Origin: Streptomyces sp. NBC_01478 | GTDB taxonomy: Bacteria; Actinomycetota; Actinomycetes; Streptomycetales; Streptomycetaceae | Length of the DNA stretch: 64,000 nt | NCBI RefSeq assembly: GCF_036227225.1 | Contig: NZ_CP109444.1 | Location: 5,933,501 to 5,997,500 of the forward strand | Direction: 5' to 3' | Part shown: positions 55,134 through 63,716 of the stretch, one piece after another | How the letters are laid out: the number at the start of each line of letters is the position of its first letter | How positions within the stretch are numbered: the first letter of the stretch is position 1 | Translations under genes and position numbers: made by a program | Notes under the pieces: generated by a model | Told to the model about the DNA's origin: nothing | Seen by the model: the letters and a program-made list of their open reading frames with translations, nothing else | Databases searched by the model: none

Positions 55134-55820
55134 GTGCGCATGATCGTCAGGAGCGTCAGCGAACTCTGCGTCACCGTAGGCACCCTGATCGTCCTCTTCG
55201 TGGTCTACGTCCTCTTCTGGACCGGCGTGAAGGCCGACCACACGATGAGCGACCAGATCCACCAGTTGCAGGACCAGTGGGCGCAGCAGACCGCGCGCCC
55301 GAAGGTGTCCGCAGCGCCCTCGCCCGTTCCGGCGAAGCCGGCCGCGTACAAGGACGGCAAGCCCTTCGCGATCATGTACATCCCGCGGCTTGGTTTCACG
55401 TGGAACAAGCCCGTCCTCGAGGACACCGACGTCAGCACCCTCAAGAAGGGGCTCGGCCACTACGCCGGCACCGCGCGGCTGGGGCAGGTCGGGAACTTCG
55501 CGGTGGCGGGGCACCGGCGGACGTACGGCAACCCCTTCGTGAACTTTCCGGAGCTGCGCGTGGGTGACGCGGTGGTGCTGACGGACGGGACCACCTGGTT
55601 CACGTATCGGATCGACAAAGGGCCTTACAAAACAGTGCCCACCGACATTGAGGTGATCGATCCTGTGCCACGTAAGTCCGGGTACACGGCTTCGGGCCGC
55701 TATCTCACGCTGACCACGTGCGATCCGGAGTGGGGGCACAGCCACCGGCTGATCGTCTGGGCCCATCTCGACTCCACACAGCCTGTGGAGGCCGGGAGAC
55801 CAGCCGCGCTGCGCCGTTAG
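55134..55820 (+). CDS. class E sortase, first of three
   Basis: A 228-residue transpeptidase that joins secreted proteins to the peptidoglycan. An N-terminal membrane helix (LCVTVGTLIVLFVVYVLFWTG) precedes the sortase barrel. Catalytic residues: His in VAGHRRTYGNPF, Cys196 in YLTLTTCDPEWG, and the arginine in SHRLIVW. The GTG at 55134 has gggag at correct spacing; ATG two codons later is too far from it. It lies 21 bases after the DUF881 gene. A parS-like sequence at 55393-55406 lies in the coding region. Confidence 0.92.
   Translation: MRMIVRSVSELCVTVGTLIVLFVVYVLFWTGVKADHTMSDQIHQLQDQWAQQTARPKVSAAPSPVPAKPAAYKDGKPFAIMYIPRLGFTWNKPVLEDTDVSTLKKGLGHYAGTARLGQVGNFAVAGHRRTYGNPFVNFPELRVGDAVVLTDGTTWFTYRIDKGPYKTVPTDIEVIDPVPRKSGYTASGRYLTLTTCDPEWGHSHRLIVWAHLDSTQPVEAGRPAALRR
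55393..55406. promoter_or_regulatory. parS-like sequence with one mismatch inside a sortase gene
   Basis: GTTTCACGTGGAAC, one base from consensus, reading Gly-Phe-Thr-Trp-Asn in the sortase frame. The encoded residues lie in a plausible structural strand, so the match could be chance. Confidence 0.4.
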
Positions 55821-55872
55821 TCTGGTGACGTACGGCGTGAGTCTGGTGCCGTGGCGCGACGGAAGGGACGGC

Positions 55873-56034
55873 ATGTACGGCTGGATCTGGCGGCATCTGC
55901 CGGGGAACGCGTGGGTGAGGGCGCTGATTTCGCTTGTCCTGGCCCTGGCCGTCGTCTACATCCTCTTCCAGTACGTCTTCCCGTGGGCCGAACCGCTGCT
56001 GCCCTTCAACGATGTGACGGTGGACAACCAGTGA
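55873..56034 (+). CDS. small membrane protein, unknown function
   Basis: A 53-residue protein (MYGWIWRHLPGNAW, one helix ALISLVLALAVVYILFQYVFPWAEP, then FNDVTVDNQ). The ATG at 55873 has ggaaggga upstream. Its stop overlaps the pabA start (GTGA). It recurs as an unnamed small gene before pabA in Streptomyces, as far as I recall. Function unknown; by position it may belong with the sortases. Confidence 0.75.
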   Translation: MYGWIWRHLPGNAWVRALISLVLALAVVYILFQYVFPWAEPLLPFNDVTVDNQ

Positions 56035-56669
56035 GCGCACGGATTCTCGTCGTCGACAACTACGACAGCTTCGTCTTCAACCTGGTCCAGTACCTGTACC
56101 AGTTGGGCGCCGAGTGCGAGGTGCTGCGCAACGACGAGGTGTCGACGGCGCACGCCCAGGACGGCTTCGACGGCGTCCTCCTCTCGCCCGGCCCCGGCAC
56201 CCCCGAGGAGGCCGGCGTCTGCATCGAGATGGTGCGGCACTGCGCCTCGACCGGGGTACCCGTCTTCGGCGTCTGCCTCGGCATGCAGTCGATGCAGGTG
56301 GCCTACGGCGGCGTCGTGGACCGCGCCCCCGAACTGCTGCACGGCAAGACCTCGCTCGTCGAGCACGAGGGCAGGGGCGTCTTCGCCGGACTGCCCTCGC
56401 CCTTCACGGCGACCCGCTACCACTCGCTGGCGGCCGAGCCGGGCACGGTCCCGGCCGAGCTGGAAGTCACCGCCCGGACGCACGACGGCATCATCATGGG
56501 CCTGCGCCACCGCCGACTGCCCGTCGAGGGCGTCCAGTTCCACCCGGAGTCGGTGCTCACCGAGCACGGACACCGGATGCTGGCCAACTGGCTGGTGGAG
56601 TGCGGCGACCAAGGTGCCGTGGCGAGGTCGGCGGGGCTCGCCCCGGTGGTGGGCAGGGCCACGGCGTGA
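56031..56669 (+). CDS. pabA: class I glutamine amidotransferase, PabA/TrpG type
   Basis: The glutaminase subunit that supplies ammonia to aminodeoxychorismate synthase (folate) or anthranilate synthase (tryptophan). The 212-residue protein has the triad: Cys82 in FGVCLGMQ, then His and Glu in VQFHPES. NYDSFVFNLVQYL at the start and RYHSLAAE are family signatures. There is no large subunit gene nearby, which favours a shared PabA-type role. The GTG at 56031 overlaps the upstream small gene, and its stop overlaps the next sortase start (GTGA), so a folate/tryptophan gene is translationally coupled to wall-anchoring genes. Confidence 0.93.
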   Translation: MSARILVVDNYDSFVFNLVQYLYQLGAECEVLRNDEVSTAHAQDGFDGVLLSPGPGTPEEAGVCIEMVRHCASTGVPVFGVCLGMQSMQVAYGGVVDRAPELLHGKTSLVEHEGRGVFAGLPSPFTATRYHSLAAEPGTVPAELEVTARTHDGIIMGLRHRRLPVEGVQFHPESVLTEHGHRMLANWLVECGDQGAVARSAGLAPVVGRATA

Positions 56670-57748
56670 CCGCGCTGCGCCCCGAGCGCGAGTCCGAGGC
56701 CTCGTACGGGGAGCAGGCGTACGGGGAGCAGGGCGGGTTCGAGCAGTGGCACGGCGCGCAGGCGCAGGGTGCGCCCGGGGTGCCGTACGGTCCGGTCGAC
56801 GAAGAGACCGTGGCGCTGCGGATAGCCGACCTCTCGCCGGAGCGGACGGGCCACGGCAGGTCCATATCGGCGTCTGACGCCCCATCCGCCTCTTCCGCCA
56901 CAGGAACCCCCACAGGCGGGCGTGCGGCCCGCAGAAAGGCCGCCAAGGGGCGGCACGGGCGTCATGGGGCCGGTGGGGCGGCCGATGAGTCCGCGGAGAG
57001 TGCCGAGAACGCGGCACCAGGAGCGGGCGCACCCCTCTCGCGCGTCGAGGCGCGACGGCGGCAGCGGGCGAACAAGCCGGGGCCCGCGGTCGTCGCGAGC
57101 CGGGCCATCGGCGAGGTGTTCATCACCACCGGTGTACTCATGCTGCTGTTCGTCACCTACCAGTTGTGGTGGACGAACGTACGGGCGCACGCGCAGGCCG
57201 GCAGCGAGGCGAGCCAGCTCCAGAACGACTGGGCGAGCGGCAAGCGCGCCCCCGGCGAGTTCTCGCCGGGGCAGGGCTTCGCCATCCTGCACATCCCCAA
57301 GCTGGACGTGGTCGCGCCGATCGCCGAGGGCGTCAGCAACAAGAAGGTGCTCGACAAGGGCATGGTCGGGCACTACAGCGAGGGCGAGCTCAAGACCGCG
57401 ATGCCGGACGCGAAGACCGGCAACTTCGCGCTCGCCGCGCACCGCAACACCCATGGCGAACCGTTCCGGTACATCAACCAGCTCAAGCCGGGCGACGAGG
57501 TCGTCGTCGAGACCCAGACCACGTACTACGTCTACAAGATGACGAAGACGCTGCCCGTGACGTCGCCGAGCAACACCAGCGTCATCGACCCCATCCCCAA
57601 GGGCTCGGGTTTCACCAAAGCCGGCCGCTACATCACGCTGACGACCTGTACGCCGGAGTTCACCAGCAAGTACCGGCTGATCGTCTGGGGCAAGATGGTC
57701 GAGGAACGGCCGCGCAGCAAGGGCAAGCCGGATGCGCTCATCGAGTAG
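56666..57748 (+). CDS. srtE1: class E sortase, second of three, long cytoplasmic leader
   Basis: A 360-residue sortase. The first 145 residues are a disordered cytoplasmic leader with YGEQ repeats and basic patches, then a membrane helix (AIGEVFITTGVLMLLFVTYQLWW) and the sortase domain. Catalytic residues: His in LAAHRNTHGEPF, Cys328 in YITLTTCTPEF, and the arginine in KYRLIVW. The GTG at 56666 overlaps pabA by four bases. By order it corresponds to SrtE1 of S. coelicolor, which anchors the long chaplins needed for aerial growth; the symbol rests on that positional match. Confidence 0.88.
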   Translation: MTALRPERESEASYGEQAYGEQGGFEQWHGAQAQGAPGVPYGPVDEETVALRIADLSPERTGHGRSISASDAPSASSATGTPTGGRAARRKAAKGRHGRHGAGGAADESAESAENAAPGAGAPLSRVEARRRQRANKPGPAVVASRAIGEVFITTGVLMLLFVTYQLWWTNVRAHAQAGSEASQLQNDWASGKRAPGEFSPGQGFAILHIPKLDVVAPIAEGVSNKKVLDKGMVGHYSEGELKTAMPDAKTGNFALAAHRNTHGEPFRYINQLKPGDEVVVETQTTYYVYKMTKTLPVTSPSNTSVIDPIPKGSGFTKAGRYITLTTCTPEFTSKYRLIVWGKMVEERPRSKGKPDALIE

Positions 57749-57754
57749 GGGCAG

Positions 57755-58510
57755 ATGAACGTGGCAGCGACCACCGACGACACCGAAGAGCAGACCGACA
57801 CGCCCGCGTCACCACCGGACCGCCCGCGCGGCGCCGGCCCGGTCGCGACGGCGGTCAGCGTCTTCGGTGAACTCCTCATCACGGCGGGCCTGATCCTCGG
57901 GTTGTTCGTCGTCTACTCCCTGTGGTGGACGAACGTCGTCGCCGACCGCACGGCCGACAAGCAGGGCGACAAGGTCCGCAACAACTGGTCCAAGGACAAC
58001 GACAGCGGTCCGGGCGCCCTCGACACCAAGGACGGCATCGGCTTCCTGCACGTGCCCGCGATGAAGAACGGCGAGGTGCTGGTCGAGAAGGGCACCGAGA
58101 CGAGCGTCCTGAACGACGGCGTCGCCGGCTACTACACCGACCCCGTCAAGGCCGCCCTCCCCACCACGGGCAAGAACGGCAACTTCACCCTCGCCGCCCA
58201 CCGCGACGGCCACGGCGCCAAGTTCCACAACATCGACAAGCTCGAGAAGGGCGACCCGATCGTCTTCGAGACGAAGGACAAGTGGTACGTCTACAAGGTC
58301 TACGACATCCTTCCCGAGACCTCGAAGTACAACGTGAAGACCCTCGCCCAGATCCCCACGGAGTCCGGCAAGAAGAAGGCCGGCCACTACATCACGCTGA
58401 CGACCTGCACGCCGGTGTACACGTCCCGGTACCGGTATGTGGTGTGGGGCGAGCTGGTCCGCGTCGACAAGGTGGACAGCGCGCGGACACCGCCGAAGGA
58501 GCTTCGCTGA
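57755..58510 (+). CDS. srtE2: class E sortase, third of three
   Basis: A 251-residue sortase beginning six bases after the previous one. A membrane helix (VFGELLITAGLILGLFVVYSLWW) precedes the catalytic domain with His in LAAHRDGHGAKF, Cys218 in YITLTTCTPVY and the arginine in RYRYVVWGEL. The two sortases are clearly related along their whole catalytic domains, indicating tandem duplication. By order it matches SrtE2 of S. coelicolor. It is convergent with pknB. Confidence 0.88.
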   Translation: MNVAATTDDTEEQTDTPASPPDRPRGAGPVATAVSVFGELLITAGLILGLFVVYSLWWTNVVADRTADKQGDKVRNNWSKDNDSGPGALDTKDGIGFLHVPAMKNGEVLVEKGTETSVLNDGVAGYYTDPVKAALPTTGKNGNFTLAAHRDGHGAKFHNIDKLEKGDPIVFETKDKWYVYKVYDILPETSKYNVKTLAQIPTESGKKKAGHYITLTTCTPVYTSRYRYVVWGELVRVDKVDSARTPPKELR

Positions 58511-58543
58511 CGGCGGGGCCGTAGCGCACCGTACGTACGAAAG

Positions 58544-58575
58544 AGCCCCGGCACCCTTCTCAGGGTGCCGGGGCT
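58544..58575. terminator. bidirectional hairpin between srtE2 and pknB
   Basis: agccccggcaccct is paired with its exact complement around tctc, a 14-bp stem between convergent genes. Confidence 0.92.
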
Positions 58576-58597
58576 CCGTCATGTCGTACCGGTGCCG

Positions 58598-60589
58598 CTA
58601 TCCGGAGTTGCCTCCGAAGAAGCCACCGCCACCGTTGTTGTTGCCGTTGCCGGTGCCCACGCTGGTGAGGGTGATCTGCGTGTTGCCGGGGTTGTCCACC
58701 TGGTTGCCCGAGCCCGGGTCCTGCTGGGTCACGATCGCGTTGTCGCCCTGATCGCTGTTGTCGGCGAACTGGATGTTGGTGAAGCCGTTCTGCTGCAGGA
58801 TCTGCTTGGCGTTCGCCACCGTCTGGCCGACGACGTTCGGGACCTGGGTCTGGGAGACCTTGCCGATCTGGATGTTGACCGACGAGTTCTTGTCGACCTG
58901 TGTCCCGGCCGAGGGCGAGGTCGTGACGACCTTGCCGTTCAGGTTCGTGTCGGTGGTCGCCACCTCGGTGCAGTTGCCGACGAGGTCGTTCTGCTGCATC
59001 TGCTTCTTGGCGTCGTCACAGCTCTGACCACTGACGTCCGGGACCGTGGACTTCTCCTGGGCCTTGGCGACGGTCAGGGTGATGGTGGTGCCCTTCTGGA
59101 CCTCCGCGCCGAGTGCCGGGTTCTGGTCCAGAACAGTGCCCGGGTCCTCGCCGGACACCTTCTGCTGTGTCTTCACGACGAACTTGTACTTGTCGCCCTC
59201 GAGCGTCGAGGTGGCGTCGTCGACGTTCTGGCCGACGACACTCGGTACGACGACCTTCGGGGCCCCGGTCGAGACGACCAGGTTGACGGTGTCGCCCTTG
59301 TGGACGTCGGCGTTCGGCTTCGGGTCCTGTGAGCAGACGCTGCCCTTCGGCGCGTTCTCGCAGGCCTTGCGGGTGGGTTCCGCCAGCTTCAGGCCGGAGT
59401 TGACGGCCATGGTCTTCGCGGTGTCGTAGGTCTGGCCGACGAAGTTCGGAGCCGCGAACGGCTTGTCCGCGCCCCCGCTCCCGCTGAACGCCCATTTCCC
59501 GATCAGGATCGCGCCCACCAGAACCAGTACCGCCGCCACGACCAGCAGGATCGTCGAGGTGTTCGACTTCTTCTGCTGGCGGCGCCGGTCGGGGCGGTCG
59601 TCGTAGCCGAAGCCGCCGTCGTCCGGGTTCATCGGGGGCAGCATCGTCGTGGCGCCGGCACCCGCGTCGGAGCGCAGGGCCGTGGTCGGCTGGTCGTCGC
59701 CGTAACCGCCGTAGCCGACCGAACCCATCGCCGCCGTCGCCGCGACCGGCTGGCCGTCGAGGCAGGCCTCGATGTCCATGCGCATGTCGTCGGCGGACTG
59801 GTAGCGGTAGTTGGGGTCCTTGACCAGGGCCCGCAGGACGATCGCGTCCATCTCGGGCGTGATCTCGGGGTCGAAGACCGACGGAGGCTGCGGCTCCTCC
59901 CGTACGTGCTGGTACGCGACCGCGACCGGGGAGTCGCCCACGAACGGCGGCCGCACGGTCAGGAGTTCGTAGAGGAGGCAGCCCGTCGAGTAGAGGTCCG
60001 AGCGGGCGTCGACCTGCTCGCCCTTCGCCTGCTCCGGGGAGAGGTACTGGGCGGTGCCGATCACCGCGGACGTCTGCGTCATCGTCATGCCGGAGTCGCC
60101 CATCGCGCGGGCGATGCCGAAGTCCATCACCTTGACCTGGCCGGTGCGCGTCAGCATGACGTTGGCCGGTTTGATGTCGCGGTGGACGATGCCGGCCCGG
60201 TGTGAGTACTCCAGGGCCTGGAGGATGCCGATGGTCATCTCCAGCGTGCGCTCCGGCAGCAGCTTGCGGCCGCTGTGGAGCAGCTCACGGAGCGTGGAGC
60301 CGTCGACGTACTCCATGACGATGTACGGGATCGAGACCCCGTCGACGTAATCCTCGCCCGTGTCGTAGACCGCGACGATCGCGGGATGGTTGAGCGAGGC
60401 GGCCGACTGGGCCTCCCGGCGGAACCGGGCCTGGAAGGAAGGGTCGCGCGCAAGGTCGACGCGCAGCGTCTTCACCGCCACCGTGCGGCCGAGGCGTGTG
60501 TCATGGGCGAGGTATACCTCCGCCATGCCACCACGGCCGAGCACCTGGCCCAGCTCGTACCGGCCGCCGAGGCGACGCGGCTCTTCCAT
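58598..60589 (-). CDS. pknB: PASTA-domain Ser/Thr protein kinase PknB
   Basis: The conserved kinase that senses muropeptides or lipid II and controls wall growth and division. The 663-residue protein has a complete kinase domain (1 to about 275: LGRGGMAEVYLAHD, VAVKTLR, HRDIKPANVML with Asp138, DFGIARAMGDSG), a juxtamembrane linker, one membrane helix (about 345-367) and four extracellular PASTA repeats (about 375-655), each with a VPNVVGQ-like start. The ATG at 60589 (MEEPRRLGGRY) is clear. pbpA and rodA lie upstream on the same strand, as in the mycobacterial pstP-rodA-pbpA-pknA-pknB operon; here no pknA is present. Confidence 0.97.
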   Translation of the reverse strand: MEEPRRLGGRYELGQVLGRGGMAEVYLAHDTRLGRTVAVKTLRVDLARDPSFQARFRREAQSAASLNHPAIVAVYDTGEDYVDGVSIPYIVMEYVDGSTLRELLHSGRKLLPERTLEMTIGILQALEYSHRAGIVHRDIKPANVMLTRTGQVKVMDFGIARAMGDSGMTMTQTSAVIGTAQYLSPEQAKGEQVDARSDLYSTGCLLYELLTVRPPFVGDSPVAVAYQHVREEPQPPSVFDPEITPEMDAIVLRALVKDPNYRYQSADDMRMDIEACLDGQPVAATAAMGSVGYGGYGDDQPTTALRSDAGAGATTMLPPMNPDDGGFGYDDRPDRRRQQKKSNTSTILLVVAAVLVLVGAILIGKWAFSGSGGADKPFAAPNFVGQTYDTAKTMAVNSGLKLAEPTRKACENAPKGSVCSQDPKPNADVHKGDTVNLVVSTGAPKVVVPSVVGQNVDDATSTLEGDKYKFVVKTQQKVSGEDPGTVLDQNPALGAEVQKGTTITLTVAKAQEKSTVPDVSGQSCDDAKKQMQQNDLVGNCTEVATTDTNLNGKVVTTSPSAGTQVDKNSSVNIQIGKVSQTQVPNVVGQTVANAKQILQQNGFTNIQFADNSDQGDNAIVTQQDPGSGNQVDNPGNTQITLTSVGTGNGNNNGGGGFFGGNSG

Positions 60590-60759
60590 AGTTCCCTACC
60601 AGCCCTCTCCGTCGGTCCCGACCCGCACGGATGTGCGGTCGGAGGCTAGCCGTCCGGGCCTACCGTACCCGGCTGGCTCTGTGTGACCTGGCCAAGCCCG
60701 TCACCCGATACAGGACCGGTATCCCAACGTGCACCGATGTGAAGGGGACGTGATCGGGG

Positions 60760-62247
60760 TCACTTCTTGCTGTCGATGACCGCCTCCATCACGCTCTTCG
60801 CGATGGGGGCCGCGAGGCCGCCGCCGGAGATGTCGTCACGGTTGGCGCTGGAGTCCTCGATGACCACGGCCACGGCCACCGGCGAGCTGCCGTCGGGGAG
60901 CTTGGCGTAGGAGAGGAACCAGGCGTACGGGTTCTCGCTGTTGTCGACGCCGTGCTGGGCGGTACCGGTCTTGCCGCCGACGGTGACGCCGTCGATCTTC
61001 GCCTTCGTGCCCGTGCCCTTCTCGACGACCGTCTCCATCATCGACTGCAGGATCTGCGCGTTCTTCGAGGAGAGCGGCTGGCTCATCTCCTCCGGCTCGG
61101 TCTGCGCGATGGTGTCGACGCCCGACGACTGGAGCTTGTCGACCATGTACGGCTTCATCAGCTTGCCGTCGTTGGCGACCGCGGAGGCGACCATGGCCAT
61201 CTGCAGCGGGGTCGCCGCGGTGTTGAACTGGCCGATCGAGGAGAGCGCGGTCTGCGAGGAGTTCATGTTGTCGGAGAAGACCGAGGCGCTGGAGCGGATC
61301 GGGGTGAACTGCTCGGAGTCGAAGCCGAACTTCTTCGCCTCGGCCAGCATCTTGTCGTTGCCGAGGTCCGAGCCGATCTTGCCGAAGACGGTGTTGCAGG
61401 AGTACTGCAGCGCGACGCGCATGGTCGCGTTCTTGCAGGGGATGCTGCCCTCGTTCTTCAGCTCGGTCGTGGTGCCCTTCATGATGTAGGGCAGCGGCGA
61501 GTCGGTCGCCGAGTCGGCGGACGAGTACAGGTTGTTCTCCAGGGCGGCGGCCGCGGTGACCACCTTGAAGGTGGAGCCCGGAGGGTAGGTCTCGCGCAGC
61601 GCCCGGTTGAGCATCGGGTCGTTCGGGTCGTACTTCTTCTGGAGCTTCTGCCAGGCCTTGGAGTCCGTGGAGGTGGAGTTCCCGGCGAACGACGACGGGT
61701 CGTACGACGGGTAGGACGCCAGCGCCAGGATCTTGCCGGTGGACGGGTCGAGGGCGACGACCGCGCCCTTGCCGCCCTGCTTCGTCAGACCGCTCCACGC
61801 GGCCTTCTGCGCGGCCTCGTTGAGGGTGGTGACGACGTTGCCGCCCGACTTCGCCTTGCCCGTGATCATGTCGAGGGTGTTGCGGAAGAAGAGCCGGTCG
61901 TCGGTGCCGGAGAGGATGCCGTCCTCGATGGACTCGAGTTGGTTGGCGCCGAAGGCCTGCGAGGCGTATCCCGTGACCGGCGCCCACATCGCGCCGTTCT
62001 TGTACGTGCGCTTGTACTTCAGGTCGTTCAGCCCGGACGTGCTGGTCTCGGTGGAACCGGTGATCGGGTTGCCGTCGACGATGATGTCGCCGCGCGGGGT
62101 GGAGTAGCGCGCGATGGTGACCCGGCGGTTCTTCGGGTCTTCCTTGAGGCTGTCGGTCTTGACGTACTGGAGCCAGTTGTCGCGCAGCAGCAGGGTGAGG
62201 ACCAGGAGGCCGCAGAAGAGCGCGATCCGGCGCAGGGGCTTGTTCAT
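60760..62247 (-). CDS. pbpA: class B penicillin-binding transpeptidase PbpA
   Basis: A peptidoglycan cross-linking transpeptidase that pairs with the SEDS protein RodA. The 495-residue protein has a short cytoplasmic tail, one helix (IALFCGLLVLTLLLRD), a dimerisation domain, and the transpeptidase motifs STFK (Ser225), SCN in YSCNTVFG and KTGTAQ (Lys426). The ATG at 62247 overlaps the rodA stop (ATGA), so the two are translationally coupled. Sequence upstream of 62247 in this frame is inside rodA and not part of the gene. Confidence 0.96.
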   Translation of the reverse strand: MNKPLRRIALFCGLLVLTLLLRDNWLQYVKTDSLKEDPKNRRVTIARYSTPRGDIIVDGNPITGSTETSTSGLNDLKYKRTYKNGAMWAPVTGYASQAFGANQLESIEDGILSGTDDRLFFRNTLDMITGKAKSGGNVVTTLNEAAQKAAWSGLTKQGGKGAVVALDPSTGKILALASYPSYDPSSFAGNSTSTDSKAWQKLQKKYDPNDPMLNRALRETYPPGSTFKVVTAAAALENNLYSSADSATDSPLPYIMKGTTTELKNEGSIPCKNATMRVALQYSCNTVFGKIGSDLGNDKMLAEAKKFGFDSEQFTPIRSSASVFSDNMNSSQTALSSIGQFNTAATPLQMAMVASAVANDGKLMKPYMVDKLQSSGVDTIAQTEPEEMSQPLSSKNAQILQSMMETVVEKGTGTKAKIDGVTVGGKTGTAQHGVDNSENPYAWFLSYAKLPDGSSPVAVAVVIEDSSANRDDISGGGLAAPIAKSVMEAVIDSKK

Positions 62248-63686
62248 GACGGGCGGACCACCTGGGTCATCTCGGCGTCGGGACTGGGAGCGGGCGCGGG
62301 GGCCGGCCGGCGGGCGGTGTCGCTGATGCGGATCAGGATGCCGATGAGCGCCCAGTTGGCCAGCACGGAGGAACCGCCGTAGGCCATGAACGGCATGGTC
62401 ATACCGGTCAGCGGGATGAGGCCCATGACGCCGCCGGCCACCACGAAGACCTGGAGGGCGAAGGCGCCGGACAGGCCGACGGCGAGCAGCTTGCCGAACG
62501 GGTCGCGGGCGGCCAGCGCGGTGCGTACGCCGCGCTCCACGATCAGGCCGTAGATCAGCAGGATCGCCATGATGCCGGCCAGGCCCAGCTCCTCGCCGAA
62601 GGTGGCGAGGATGAAGTCGGAGTTGGCGGCGAACCGGATCAGGTCGGAGTGGCCCTGGCCGAGGCCGCTGCCGAGGGTGCCGCCGGAGCCGAAGGCCCAC
62701 AGCGCCTGCATCGACTGCTCGGAGTGGCCGGCCGAGCCCGCCTGGCTGAGCTTGTACTCCTTCATCGGGTCCAGCCAGGCCTGGACACGCTGCTGGACGT
62801 GCGGTTCGAAGGTGGCCACACCGACCGCGCCGGCCGCGGACATCAGCAGACCGAAGACGATCCAACTGGTCCGCTCGGTGGCGACGTACAGCATGATGAT
62901 GAACATTCCGAAGAACAGCAGCGAGGTGCCGAGGTCCGTCTCGAAGACCAGGATCAGGATCGAGATGAACCAGACGACCAGGATCGGGCCGAGGTCGCGG
63001 CCGCGCGGCAGATACAGGCCGATGAAGCGGCGGCTGGCCAGGGCGAGCGCGTCGCGCTTCACCATCAGGTAGCCGGCGAAGAAGACGGCGAGGGCGATCT
63101 TCGCGAACTCACCGGGCTGCAGGGAGCCGAGGCCGGGGATCTTGATCCAGATCTTGGCGCCGTAGATGTTGGCCCCGAGGCCGGGCACCAGCGGCAGCAG
63201 GAGCAGCACCAGGGCGGCGAACATCGAGATGTACGTGTAGCGCTGCAGGACGCGGTGGTCCTTGAGGAAGATCAGCACCACCACGAAGAACGCGATGCCC
63301 AGCGCGGTGTAGAGCAGTTGCCGTGGCGCCGCGTTGCCCGCCTGGCCGATGGACTGCAGCAGCTTCGACTGGTCGAGCCGCCAGATGATGACGAGCCCCA
63401 GGCCGTTGAGCAGCGTGGCCAGCGGCAGGAGCAGCGGGTCCGCGTACGGCGCGAACTTGCGCACGCCCAGATGCGCGACGCCGGCCAGCAGGCCGAGGCC
63501 CAGGCCGTAACTCAGCAGCCCGGTCGGCACCTTGTCGTCGATGGCCAGGCCCACGTTGGCGTAGGCGAAGACCGGGATGACGACCGCGAACACCAGGAGC
63601 GCCAGCTCGGTGTTGCGCCGGCTCGGTGCGCCGATGGAGCCGATCGTGGACGTGTGGTGCGACGGCGTGTTGGTAGAACTGCTCAT
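62244..63686 (-). CDS. rodA: SEDS-family peptidoglycan polymerase (RodA/FtsW)
   Basis: A membrane glycosyltransferase that polymerises lipid II. The 480-residue protein has about ten to twelve helices and SEDS signatures: the extracellular loop WIKIPGLGSLQPGEFAKIALAVFFAGYL and the late GGVMGLIPLTGMTMPFMAYGGSS. The ATG at 63686 overlaps or abuts the upstream gene. Whether it acts in elongation (RodA) or division (FtsW) cannot be decided from sequence alone; the coupled pbpA favours the RodA-PbpA pair. Confidence 0.95.
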   Translation of the reverse strand: MSSSTNTPSHHTSTIGSIGAPSRRNTELALLVFAVVIPVFAYANVGLAIDDKVPTGLLSYGLGLGLLAGVAHLGVRKFAPYADPLLLPLATLLNGLGLVIIWRLDQSKLLQSIGQAGNAAPRQLLYTALGIAFFVVVLIFLKDHRVLQRYTYISMFAALVLLLLPLVPGLGANIYGAKIWIKIPGLGSLQPGEFAKIALAVFFAGYLMVKRDALALASRRFIGLYLPRGRDLGPILVVWFISILILVFETDLGTSLLFFGMFIIMLYVATERTSWIVFGLLMSAAGAVGVATFEPHVQQRVQAWLDPMKEYKLSQAGSAGHSEQSMQALWAFGSGGTLGSGLGQGHSDLIRFAANSDFILATFGEELGLAGIMAILLIYGLIVERGVRTALAARDPFGKLLAVGLSGAFALQVFVVAGGVMGLIPLTGMTMPFMAYGGSSVLANWALIGILIRISDTARRPAPAPAPSPDAEMTQVVRPS

Positions 63687-63716
63687 CGTGTGACGGGGCC
63701 TCTCACGGCTTGCCTA

